A stretch of DNA of 64,000 nt, from assembly GCF_008704935.1 (NCBI RefSeq), contig NZ_CP023692.1, forward strand, positions 4,486,001 through 4,550,000. Direction: 5' to 3'. Shown here one piece after another: positions 54,395 through 63,565 of the stretch. Under the pieces are notes generated by a model. That model did not search any database, was not told where the DNA came from, and was given only the letters and a program-made list of their open reading frames with translations. The number at the start of each line of letters is the position of its first letter. Positions within the stretch are counted from its first letter, which is position 1. Made by a program: the position numbers and the translations under genes. This stretch comes from Streptomyces vinaceus (GTDB lineage Bacteria > Actinomycetota > Actinomycetes > Streptomycetales > Streptomycetaceae).

Positions 54395-54874
54395 TCAGTC
54401 CTGGCCGTACCGCGGGTCCACGGTCTCCGGGGACAGCCCCAGCAGCTCCGCGACCTGCTCCACCACGATCTCGTGCACCAGCAGGGCCCGCTCGTCACGG
54501 CTCTTCGTCCGGATCTCCACCGGCCGCCGGAACACCACGACCCGCGCGGGCCGTCCCGGCGCGTCCGGTTCCGACAGCGCCCCCAGCGGCACCGCCTCGT
54601 CGTTCCAGCCGGCGTCCGGACCGCCCGGCGGGCCGGGGACGTCCGCGACCACGAACTCCACCTCCGCCAGCTGCGGGAACCGCCGCTCCAGCCGCTCGAC
54701 CGAGTCCCGTACGAGATCCCCGAACAGCTCCGCCCGGCTCGCCGACAGCGGCACCTGCGGAGGCGCCAGCGGCCCCCGCATCCCCCGCCCGTGCCGGTCG
54801 CGGCGGCGCGGCCGCGGCTCGGCGGGAGGTTCGGCGGAGCGGGGCGGGCCGGGGGGCAGAGGACTGTCGGTCAC
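54395..54874 (-). CDS. Zincin-fold protein lacking HExxH (metallopeptidase-like)
   Basis: 159 residues. It has the shape of the zincin_1 (PF06262-type) family, ending HEIVVEQVAELLGLSPET. That family normally has HExxH; here His134-Glu135 is followed by Val138 where the second His belongs, so zinc binding is probably lost. An Arg/Pro-rich N-terminal stretch (about 1-40) is likely flexible. The start is a GTG at 54874. Gene order matches mycobacterial Rv3259. The family is conserved next to manB, so a non-catalytic role is plausible. Confidence 0.8.
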   Translation of the reverse strand: MTDSPLPPGPPRSAEPPAEPRPRRRDRHGRGMRGPLAPPQVPLSASRAELFGDLVRDSVERLERRFPQLAEVEFVVADVPGPPGGPDAGWNDEAVPLGALSEPDAPGRPARVVVFRRPVEIRTKSRDERALLVHEIVVEQVAELLGLSPETVDPRYGQD

Positions 54875-55012
54875 CCCCGCAGCGTAGCCCTCGCGCCCCC
54901 CGTCACCCGGGCGTTTCCGGACCCGCCGCGCCCCTCCGCGGGCACGACACGGGGGAGTGGGCCGGGGGAGAGTCGTCGCGGCCCGGTCAAGAGTGCGGTA
55001 CCGTCCAACGTC

Positions 55013-55393
55013 GTGAGCCTTGTACGTCGCTGTTCGCGCACCGCGTGCGGCCGCCCTGCCGTCGCGACACTGACGTACGTCTACGCCGATTCGACCGCAG
55101 TCCTCGGCCCGCTCGCCACCTACGCGGAACCCCACTGCTACGACCTGTGCGCCGAGCACTCCGAGCGCCTGACCGCCCCGCGCGGCTGGGACGTCGTGCG
55201 CCTGACGGACGGGTCCGCCCCGTCCCGCCCGAGCGGCGACGACCTCGAAGCCCTCGCCAACGCCGTCCGCGAAGCGGCCCGTCCGCACGACCGGGCCGCC
55301 CAGGCGGGCGGCACCGGTCAGGGCGGCGCGGGCAACGGCACCGGTGAGACGCGTCGCGGACACCTGCGCGTCCTGCGTTCGCCCGACTCCTGA
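55013..55393 (+). CDS. DUF3499-type protein, Cys-rich N-terminus
   Basis: 126 residues. Cys pattern RRCSRTACGRPAVATLTY and HCYDLCAEH resembles a zinc-ribbon (two CxxxxC/CxxC pairs; four Cys at about 7, 12, 42 and 46). The C-terminal part is Gly/Thr-rich and disordered. The family is actinobacterial, linked to manB (Rv3258c in M. tuberculosis), and has no known function. The GTG start has no strong ribosome site, so a slightly longer start is possible. Confidence 0.82.
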   Translation: MSLVRRCSRTACGRPAVATLTYVYADSTAVLGPLATYAEPHCYDLCAEHSERLTAPRGWDVVRLTDGSAPSRPSGDDLEALANAVREAARPHDRAAQAGGTGQGGAGNGTGETRRGHLRVLRSPDS

Positions 55394-55466
55394 CATCACA
55401 TGGTCTGAAAAGCCGCTCTCCGTGCAGGTAGGTTTGCTCCACCGCACAGCACCAGGAGGGCAGGCA

Positions 55467-56837
55467 GTGGCCGCAGATCTTTCGAACATCGTCAAGGCGT
55501 ACGACGTACGGGGTGTCGTACCCGACGAGTGGGACGAGTCGCTGGCCGAACTGTTCGGGGCTGCCTTCGTCGAGGTCACCGGCGCGACGGCCATCGTCGT
55601 CGGCCACGACATGCGGCCCTCCTCGCCCGCCCTGTCCGGGGCCTTCGCCCGCGGCGCCGCCGCCCGCGGCGTGGACGTCACCCTGATCGGGCTGTGCTCC
55701 ACCGACCAGCTGTACTACGCCTCCGGCACGCTGGACCTGCCCGGCGCGATGTTCACCGCCTCGCACAACCCGGCCCGCTACAACGGCATCAAGCTCTGCC
55801 GGGCCGGCGCCGCCCCCGTCGGCCAGGACACCGGCCTCGGGGCCGTCCGCGAGCTCGTCGAGCGGTGGTCCGAGCACGGCGCCCCGGCCGCCGCCGAGGG
55901 CACCGCCCCCGGCACGATCACCGAGCAGGACACCCTCGCCGGCTACGCCGAGCACCTCAAGGCCCTGGTCGACCTCGGCGCCATCCGCCCGCTCAAGGTC
56001 GTCGTCGACGCGGGCAACGGCATGGGCGGCCACACCGTCCCGACCGTGTTCGAGGGCCTGCCGCTGGAGCTCGTACCGATGTACTTCGAGCTCGACGGCA
56101 CCTTCCCGAACCACGAGGCCAACCCCCTCGACCCGAAGAACATCGTCGACCTCCAGGCCCGCGTGAAGGCCGAGGGCGCCGACCTCGGCCTGGCCTTCGA
56201 CGGTGACGCCGACCGCTGCTTCGTCGTCGACGAGCGCGGCGAGGGCGTCTCCCCGTCCGCCGTCACCGCCCTCGTCGCGGCCCGGGAGCTGGCCCGCAAC
56301 GGCGGCACCGGCACGGTGATCCACAACCTGATCACCTCCTGGTCGGTCCCCGAGGTCGTCCGCGAGCACGGCGGCACCCCCGTCCGCACCCGCGTCGGCC
56401 ACTCCTTCATCAAGGAGGAGATGGCCAGGTCCGGCGCCATCTTCGGCGGCGAGCACTCGGCGCACTACTACTTCAAGGACTTCTGGAACGCGGACACCGG
56501 CATGCTCGCCGCGCTCCACGTCCTCGCCGCCCTCGGCGGCCAGGACGGCCCGCTCTCCGAGCTGGTCTCCTCCTACGACCGCTACGAGGGCTCCGGCGAG
56601 ATCAACTCCACCGTCGCCGACCAGGCCGGCCGGCTCGCCGCAGTCAAGGCCGCGTACGGCTCCGCCGAGGGCATCACCCTCGACGAGCTCGACGGCCTGA
56701 CCGCCACCTCGGCCGACTGGTGGTTCAACCTCCGCGCCTCCAACACCGAGCCGCTGCTGCGCCTCAACGTCGAGGCCCGCGACCCCCAGACCCTCGTCAA
56801 GGTCCGCGACGAGGTCCTCGCCCTCGTCCGGGCATAG
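55467..56837 (+). CDS. manB: Phosphomannomutase/phosphoglucomutase
   Basis: 456 residues. It interconverts mannose-6-phosphate and mannose-1-phosphate. Active-site Ser99 in TASHNPARYNG, metal-binding DGDADR (245-250), the sugar-binding GGEHSAHYYF region and RASNTEPLLRL phosphate loop are all present. The GTG has AGGAGGG seven bases upstream. It follows DUF3499 by 73 bp and precedes the Trm112-like gene by 86 bp. S. coelicolor ManB (SCO3028) is the expected ortholog. Confidence 0.95.
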   Translation: MAADLSNIVKAYDVRGVVPDEWDESLAELFGAAFVEVTGATAIVVGHDMRPSSPALSGAFARGAAARGVDVTLIGLCSTDQLYYASGTLDLPGAMFTASHNPARYNGIKLCRAGAAPVGQDTGLGAVRELVERWSEHGAPAAAEGTAPGTITEQDTLAGYAEHLKALVDLGAIRPLKVVVDAGNGMGGHTVPTVFEGLPLELVPMYFELDGTFPNHEANPLDPKNIVDLQARVKAEGADLGLAFDGDADRCFVVDERGEGVSPSAVTALVAARELARNGGTGTVIHNLITSWSVPEVVREHGGTPVRTRVGHSFIKEEMARSGAIFGGEHSAHYYFKDFWNADTGMLAALHVLAALGGQDGPLSELVSSYDRYEGSGEINSTVADQAGRLAAVKAAYGSAEGITLDELDGLTATSADWWFNLRASNTEPLLRLNVEARDPQTLVKVRDEVLALVRA

Positions 56838-56923
56838 AGCCCGTCTCACGGCCGGGCCGCGCCAGGTGCGGCCCGGCGGTACGCTGACCTCGCCCAATCC
56901 GCATGTTCGAAGGGAACCGCCCC

Positions 56924-57109
56924 ATGCCGCTCGAAGCCGGCCTTCTGGAGATCCTCGCCTGCCCCGCCTGCCACTCGCCCCTTGAGGACAAGTCGGCGGA
57001 CGAAGCGGCTCCCGAGCTGATCTGCACCGGCCAGGACTGCGGCCTCGCCTACCCGGTCCGCGACGGCATCCCGGTCCTCCTCGTCGACGAGGCCCGCCGC
57101 CCCGCCTGA
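56924..57109 (+). CDS. Trm112-family zinc protein
   Basis: 61 residues. CPACHSPL and ICTGQDCGLAYPVRDGIPVLL give the conserved Cys of the small Trm112-type zinc fold, with the YPVxDGIPVLL signature. Related proteins are partners for methyltransferases or lipid-linked functions; bacterial ones are often adjacent to unrelated genes. ATG with AAGGGA nine bases upstream; a start 21 bases earlier is less likely. It lies between manB and the SIS gene. Confidence 0.88.
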   Translation: MPLEAGLLEILACPACHSPLEDKSADEAAPELICTGQDCGLAYPVRDGIPVLLVDEARRPA

Positions 57110-57182
57110 GGCCGCCGCTCCGGACCGCAGGCCGGCCCGGGACGCGCCGTACAGGCACGCCAGGCACCGAACAGGCATCAAG

Positions 57183-57209
57183 GGGCGCCCGTCGCAGCGC
57201 CGGGCGCCC
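57183..57209 (+). other. GC-rich hairpin between the Trm112-like and SIS genes
   Basis: Arms 57183-57191 (GGGCGCCCG) and 57201-57209 pair perfectly around nine bases. It may dampen read-through into the SIS gene, whose ribosome site is 34 bp further. Confidence 0.5.
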
Positions 57210-57252
57210 GAGCAACCGAGTCGCCCGCCCTTTGAACCAGCCGGAGGCCGCA

Positions 57253-58386
57253 ATGCTCGACGAGTCGCTCCTCGACGCACCGGACGAGCTCGCCCGCGCC
57301 GACCGCCGCGGCCTGCTCCGCGGCGCCGCCGAGGCCGGGGCCAGAGTCCGCACCGCGGCCCGGCACGCGACCGAGGCGGGCCTCGCCGACCTGCGCCCCG
57401 ACGGCCGGCCCCGCGCCGTCCTCATCGCCGGGTCCGGCACCGCCGCCACCGGAGTCGCCGACCTGCTCGGCGCCCTCGCCGGAGCATCCGCACCCGTCAC
57501 CCGGCTCCACCCCACCGGCGTCGCCCATGCCGCCGGGGCCCTGCGCTGGGCACTGCCCGGCTGGGCCGGCTCGGTCGACCTGCTGCTCCTGGCCACCACC
57601 GACGGCACCGAGCCCGGGCTCGCCCTCCTCGCCGAGCAGGCCTACCGGCGCGGCTGCACCGTCGTGGCCGTCGCCCCCGAACACTCCCCGCTCGGCGAGG
57701 CCGTGGACGGCGCGCACGGGCTCCTCGTACCGATGGCCAAGGCCCCGTACCAGGAGTACGACGAATCCGCGGCGGCCGGCCCCGGCGCCCTGTGGGCCCT
57801 GCTGACCCCGCTGCTCGTGCTCCTCGACAAGGTCGGGCTGATCACGGCGGCCCCCGAGACCCTGCAACGCGTCGCCGACCGGCTCGACCGCACCGCCGAG
57901 CGCTGCGGACCGGCCATCGCCACGTACTCCAACCCGGCCAAGACGCTCGCCGCCGAGCTCGCCGACACCCTCCCGCTCATCTGGAGCGAGGGCGCCGGCG
58001 CCGGACCGGCCGGGCGCCGCTTCGCCGCCACCCTCGCCGAACTCGCGGGCCGCCCCGCCCTCGCCGCCGACCTGCCCGAGGCCCTGCCCGCCCACGGGGT
58101 CCTGCTCGCCGGCTCCTTCGCCGCCGGGGCCGACCCCGAAGACTTCTTCCGCGACCGGGTGGAGGAGCCCCAGGCGCTCCGGGCCCGCATCGTCCTGCTG
58201 CGCGACCGGCCCGCGGGCGGCCTCACCGCCGCCCCGGCCGCGCGCGAGCTCGCCCTCAGCCACGACACGGCCATCAGCGAGCTCGAACCGGAGGAGGGCG
58301 GCGAACTGGAACAGCTCGCCGAACTCCTCGCCGTCACGGACTTCGCCACCGCCTACCTGGCGCTGGCGACCAGGGGACACGGCTGA
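57253..58386 (+). CDS. SIS-domain protein, phosphoglucose/phosphomannose isomerase-like
   Basis: 377 residues. SIS fold with GSGTAATGVADLL (about 58-70) and a YSNPAKTLAAELADTLPLIWSEG phosphate-binding segment. Relatives include the archaeal bifunctional phosphoglucose/phosphomannose isomerase and M. tuberculosis Rv3256c. The HExxH-type base residues of classic enzymes are not clear, so activity is uncertain. ATG at 57253 has GGAGG five bases before it. It lies between manB and manA and probably handles a sugar phosphate or acts as regulator. Confidence 0.83.
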   Translation: MLDESLLDAPDELARADRRGLLRGAAEAGARVRTAARHATEAGLADLRPDGRPRAVLIAGSGTAATGVADLLGALAGASAPVTRLHPTGVAHAAGALRWALPGWAGSVDLLLLATTDGTEPGLALLAEQAYRRGCTVVAVAPEHSPLGEAVDGAHGLLVPMAKAPYQEYDESAAAGPGALWALLTPLLVLLDKVGLITAAPETLQRVADRLDRTAERCGPAIATYSNPAKTLAAELADTLPLIWSEGAGAGPAGRRFAATLAELAGRPALAADLPEALPAHGVLLAGSFAAGADPEDFFRDRVEEPQALRARIVLLRDRPAGGLTAAPAARELALSHDTAISELEPEEGGELEQLAELLAVTDFATAYLALATRGHG

Positions 58387-58429
58387 GCACACCACCGTGC
58401 CGGCCCTTCATCCAGGAAGACGGACGAAG

Positions 58430-59587
58430 ATGGACCGCCTGACGAACACGATCCGCCCCTACGCCTGGGGATCGACCACCGCGATCCCCGGGCTCCTCGG
58501 CGTAGAACCCACCGGGGAGCCCCAGGCCGAGATGTGGATGGGCGCCCACCCGGGCGCCCCCTCCCGCCTCGACCGCGGCGACGGCGAGACCACCCTCGCG
58601 GCCGTCATCGCCGCCGACCCCGAGCGCGAGCTCGGTGCGGCCGCCGTCACCAAGTTCGGCCCCCGGCTGCCGTTCCTCCTCAAACTCCTCGCGGCCGGCG
58701 CCCCGCTCTCCCTCCAGGTCCACCCCGACCTCGAACAGGCCGAGGCCGGCTACGCGGACGAGGAGCGCCGCGGGATCCCGGTCGATGCCGGACACCGCAA
58801 CTACAAGGACCCCCACCACAAGCCCGAGATGATCTGCGCGCTCACCCCCTTCGACGGCCTGTGCGGGTTCCGTCCGCCGCTGGAGGCCGCCGGACTCCTC
58901 GAAGGCCTCGGGGTGGACTCGCTCAAGCCGTACGCCGACCTCCTGCGGGCCCACCCCGAGGAGGCGGCCCTGCGCGAGATGCTCACCGCCGTACTGACCG
59001 CGGACCGCGCCGAGATGGCCCGTACGGTCGCCGAGGCCGGGACCGCGATCGAGCGGCTGGGGGGCCCGTACGCCCCGTACGCCTCGCTCGTCCACCACTA
59101 CCCGGGTGACCCGGGCGTGATCGCGGCGATGCTCCTCAACCACGTACGACTCCAGCCCGGCGAGGCGATGTTCCTCGGCGCCGGCGTCCCGCACGCCTAC
59201 CTCGACGGCCTCGGCGTGGAGTTGCTGGCCAACTCCGACAACGTGCTGCGCGCCGGACTCACCCCCAAACACGTGGACGTGCCCGAGCTCCTGAGGATCG
59301 TGCGCTTCGAGCCCGCGGACCCGGCGGTGCAGCGCCCCGAGGGCAACGGCGAGGAGGTCTACGAGAGCCCCGTCGACGAATTCCGGCTCTCCCGCTTCGC
59401 GCTGGCCCCCGGCGCCGCCCCCCACCCGCTCCCGGACGGGGCCCCGCAGATCCTGCTCTGCACCGCGGGCCGCCCGAAGGCGGGCGAAGTGACGCTGTCC
59501 CCCGGGGAGTCGGTTTTCGTCCCGGCCGACGAAAAGGTCGAACTGTCCGGTATCGGCACGATTTTCCGGGCCACCGTGCCGGTGTAG
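58430..59587 (+). CDS. manA: Mannose-6-phosphate isomerase, class I
   Basis: 385 residues. It converts fructose-6-phosphate to mannose-6-phosphate, feeding manB. Zinc site: QVHPD (Gln/His), the KPEM Glu (about 125-140) and the late His in GVPHAYLDG; RPFD-like CGFRPP segment present. ATG 58430 preceded by AGGAAG. It is separated from the SIS gene by 43 bp, so co-transcribed. S. coelicolor manA is SCO3025. Confidence 0.95.
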   Translation: MDRLTNTIRPYAWGSTTAIPGLLGVEPTGEPQAEMWMGAHPGAPSRLDRGDGETTLAAVIAADPERELGAAAVTKFGPRLPFLLKLLAAGAPLSLQVHPDLEQAEAGYADEERRGIPVDAGHRNYKDPHHKPEMICALTPFDGLCGFRPPLEAAGLLEGLGVDSLKPYADLLRAHPEEAALREMLTAVLTADRAEMARTVAEAGTAIERLGGPYAPYASLVHHYPGDPGVIAAMLLNHVRLQPGEAMFLGAGVPHAYLDGLGVELLANSDNVLRAGLTPKHVDVPELLRIVRFEPADPAVQRPEGNGEEVYESPVDEFRLSRFALAPGAAPHPLPDGAPQILLCTAGRPKAGEVTLSPGESVFVPADEKVELSGIGTIFRATVPV

Positions 59588-59681
59588 ACGTGGCGTCCGC
59601 CGCCACGGCTGCAACAATGTGCCGCCGTAGCGCGGCGCCCCGGGCAGGGGCGCCGTACCGAGGAAGGGACTCCGGAAACCC

Positions 59682-60611
59682 ATGAGCGCGTCGGGCGGTA
59701 CCAGGGCGATCGTGGCGGCACTCGCCGCCAACCTCGCCATCGCTGTAGCCAAGTTCGTGGCCTTCGTCTTCAGCGGCTCGTCGTCGATGCTCGCGGAAAG
59801 CGTCCACTCGCTGGCCGACTCCGGGAACCAGGGGCTGCTGCTCCTCGGCGGGAAGAAGGCCCAGCGCGAGGCGACTCCGCAACACCCCTTCGGATACGGG
59901 CGCGAACGCTACATCTACGCGTTCCTCGTCTCCATCGTGCTCTTCACCGTCGGTGGCATGTTCGCCATCTACGAGGGCGTCGAGAAGGTCCAGCACCCGC
60001 ACCCCATCGAGGACTGGTACTGGCCGATCGGCGTGCTCCTCTTCGCGATCGTCGCCGAGGGGTTCTCCTTCAAGACGGCGATCAAGGAGTCGAACGAGAT
60101 CCGCGGCTCCCTGTCGTGGGGCCAGTTCATCAAGCGGGCCAAGGCCCCCGAGCTGCCGGTGGTCCTGCTGGAGGACTTCGGCGCGCTCGTCGGCCTCGTC
60201 CTCGCCCTCGGCGGCGTCGGTCTCGCGCTCGCGACCGGCGACGGCGTCTGGGACGGCATCGGCACCCTGTGCATCGGCACCCTGCTGATCCTCATTGCCA
60301 TCGTGCTGGCCGCCGAGACCAAGTCCCTCCTGCTCGGCGAGGCCGCGGGCGCGGAGGACGTCGAGAAGATCAAGGCCGCGCTCGTCGACGGTGACGTCGT
60401 CACCCGCGTCATCCACATGCGCACCCTGCACCTCGGCCCCGAGGAGCTCCTGGTCGCCGCGAAGATCGCCGTGGAGGGCGACGACACCGCGACGCAGGTG
60501 GCGGACGCGATCAACGCCGCCGAGGCCCGGATCCGCGCGGCGGTCCCGATCGCCCGCGTGATCTACCTGGAGCCGGACATCTACAAGGCGGAGACCGCGG
60601 CCCAGGGCTGA
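59682..60611 (+). CDS. Cation diffusion facilitator (CDF) family transporter
   Basis: 309 residues with about six hydrophobic segments in the N-terminal two thirds, and metal-binding motif ESVHSLADSGNQ (about 37-48; the Asp and His expected of CDF proteins). The C-terminal 85 residues form the cytoplasmic domain. It exports divalent metal ions (Zn, Mn, Fe or Co) using the proton gradient. The start ATG has AGGAAGGGA about 13 bases before it. No metal-responsive operator is visible. Confidence 0.92.
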   Translation: MSASGGTRAIVAALAANLAIAVAKFVAFVFSGSSSMLAESVHSLADSGNQGLLLLGGKKAQREATPQHPFGYGRERYIYAFLVSIVLFTVGGMFAIYEGVEKVQHPHPIEDWYWPIGVLLFAIVAEGFSFKTAIKESNEIRGSLSWGQFIKRAKAPELPVVLLEDFGALVGLVLALGGVGLALATGDGVWDGIGTLCIGTLLILIAIVLAAETKSLLLGEAAGAEDVEKIKAALVDGDVVTRVIHMRTLHLGPEELLVAAKIAVEGDDTATQVADAINAAEARIRAAVPIARVIYLEPDIYKAETAAQG

Positions 60612-60669
60612 GGCTCCTCCCGTACGACTGAGGCCCCTCCCGTACGGCTGACGTCCTTCCCCGTACGTA

Positions 60670-60710
60670 CGAGGGCCCCCGCCGCGCAGGACGCGCCGCG
60701 GGGGCCCTCG
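60670..60710 (+). terminator. Terminator after the CDF transporter
   Basis: 13-bp perfect stem (60670-60682 with 60698-60710). It lies in the 381-bp gap before ahcY and separates the two units. Confidence 0.8.
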
Positions 60711-60823
60711 CGTCCGACCGCCGCCCCGTCACCGGATCTCGCGGAGCACCGTAGGGCCCCGGTTCGCGCCCCGGATCCACCCCCGGTCCCACGGCCCACT
60801 GGGGCGCGCCCGGCCCATCGGTG

Positions 60824-60992
60824 TAGATTCGTCATCAGTGTCAGACGTCGCTGCTGATGGCGGTCGGGCGGTCCTCGCGACCGGCCGAGGGGAGAGAGGG
60901 CCCCCGACGGACTGAGTGCCCGGTGCACCGTCTCCCCAGGCGATGCGCGGCCCAGCCGTACCCACCCTCTCGACCCATGAGGAGCAGCACCC
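60824..60992 (+). promoter_or_regulatory. ahcY promoter -10 (TAGATT) and 155-nt structured leader
   Basis: TAGATT at 60824-60829 is a good -10; no matching -35 is obvious. The start near 60836 would give a leader of about 155 nt. It can fold into CATCAG/CTGATG (60833-60838 with 60854-60859) and CGGTCG/CGACCG (60861-60866 with 60878-60883). The known SAH riboswitch core is not recognisable. GAGGAG at 60979 is the ribosome site. Confidence 0.5.
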
Positions 60993-62429
<1,437 letters not shown>

Positions 62430-62467
62430 TCCGCGGCCGCCCGATCCCCGCGGATCCACGGCACCGA

Positions 62468-62499
62468 GCAGGCCCCCGGCACGTACGCCGGGGGCCTGC
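62468..62499 (+). terminator. ahcY terminator
   Basis: 13-bp perfect stem, arms 62468-62480 and 62487-62499, ACGTAC loop. It begins 39 bp after the ahcY stop. Confidence 0.8.
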
Positions 62500-62579
62500 C
62501 CCATGAGCAGGACCCGTACGACCGAGCAGGACCCGTACGACCGGCACGCCCCCGTACGACGCACGCAAGGACGGCACCC

Positions 62580-63200
62580 ATGCCCCGCGGCCGCTACTCG
62601 CTCCACGACCCGCACGACCACGCGCCCCTCGGCGAGGAGCACTTCCACTGCGCGCCCGGGCCCTCCGGCTGGCGCTACGTCTCCCAGCTCACCGGCCCGG
62701 ACGGCGAGCACCGCGGCTCGGTCGACCTCGCGATCGACGAACTCGGCCGACCCATCCGCCTCGAAGCCAACGCGTCGAGCTGGCAGGTCCGCGGCGCGGC
62801 CATCGACGGGATCACCTGGGTGCGCTCCGATCCCGCGGGGGCCGAGGCCACCGAGGGCAACGTCGCCGCCGCGGGCTTCACCGGCACCTCGCCGGCCTTC
62901 CTCGTCGCGACCGCCCGCCTGCTGCGGCTCGCCCCCGGGGCCCCCGCGACCCGGGTCCGGCTCGTGGCGCTGACCGACCCGGTGCTGGCGCCCCGTACGG
63001 TCGATCAGGCCTGGGCCCTGCGCGGGCGAGCCGAACACGCGACGGACAGCGGACCGCTCGTGGTGGACGAGTACCAGGTCACCGCGCTGGACACCGGCGA
63101 GGTCCATACGGTCCACCTCGCGGGCGACGTCGTCCTCGCGGCCCCGGGCATCGAACTGGAGCACCTGGAGACCCCGCCCTCGACGTTCCCGGAGGACTGA
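62580..63200 (+). CDS. Conserved hypothetical protein, beta-rich
   Basis: 206 residues, no signal peptide, no membrane helix and no motif that I recognise. It begins with a His/Asp-rich stretch (RYSLHDPHDHAPLGEEHFH) that may bind metal, then long beta strands separated by short loops. The shape resembles single-domain lipocalin-like or glycolipid-binding families, without support for one. Probably cytoplasmic. It is separated from ahcY by a terminator and 81 bp. Function unknown. Confidence 0.72.
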   Translation: MPRGRYSLHDPHDHAPLGEEHFHCAPGPSGWRYVSQLTGPDGEHRGSVDLAIDELGRPIRLEANASSWQVRGAAIDGITWVRSDPAGAEATEGNVAAAGFTGTSPAFLVATARLLRLAPGAPATRVRLVALTDPVLAPRTVDQAWALRGRAEHATDSGPLVVDEYQVTALDTGEVHTVHLAGDVVLAAPGIELEHLETPPSTFPED

Positions 63201-63241
63201 CCCCCCGCCCGGCTCCGCGGCCCCGGATCAGCGGCCCCGGA

Positions 63242-63547
63242 TCAGCACTGCTCGTCGGGGTGGCTCCACTCGACGGCGCAGACCGCCGAGGGCGCGGCCT
63301 CCTTCGCGTACCAGGCGACGGACTTCTCGAACTCCGGGCACCACAGGTGGGCGCGGCTGACGGAGACCGGGAAGTCGGTGCCGCCGGTGACGACGTGCAC
63401 GCCGTCCTCCCGCCGGATGCCGATCGTGACCTGGCGGCCGATGCTCTCGTCCCGCATCAGTTCGCGGAGTTCCTCGACGACGGCTCGCGCCCGGGCCTCG
63501 TCCTCGATGCCCGTGACGCGGAAGGTGAATGCGACGTTCGCTGACAT
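63242..63547 (-). CDS. Small hypothetical protein
   Basis: 101 residues, acidic. The N-terminal half has alternating strands and a helix (FTFRVTGIEDEARARAVVEEL...), ending with two Cys (WCPEF, AVCAV) and a C-terminal Cys. No signal or membrane segment. Possibly an alpha/beta ferredoxin-like fold. It lies 18 bp upstream of the RDD-type gene's end and on the same strand. Function unknown. Confidence 0.65.
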   Translation of the reverse strand: MSANVAFTFRVTGIEDEARARAVVEELRELMRDESIGRQVTIGIRREDGVHVVTGGTDFPVSVSRAHLWCPEFEKSVAWYAKEAAPSAVCAVEWSHPDEQC

Positions 63548-63565
63548 GCCGCGCAGGTTAGGCGA

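Noticed and set aside
60824..60992. Known SAH or SAM riboswitch in the ahcY leader
   Set aside because: The conserved core sequence of these classes is not recognisable by eye.
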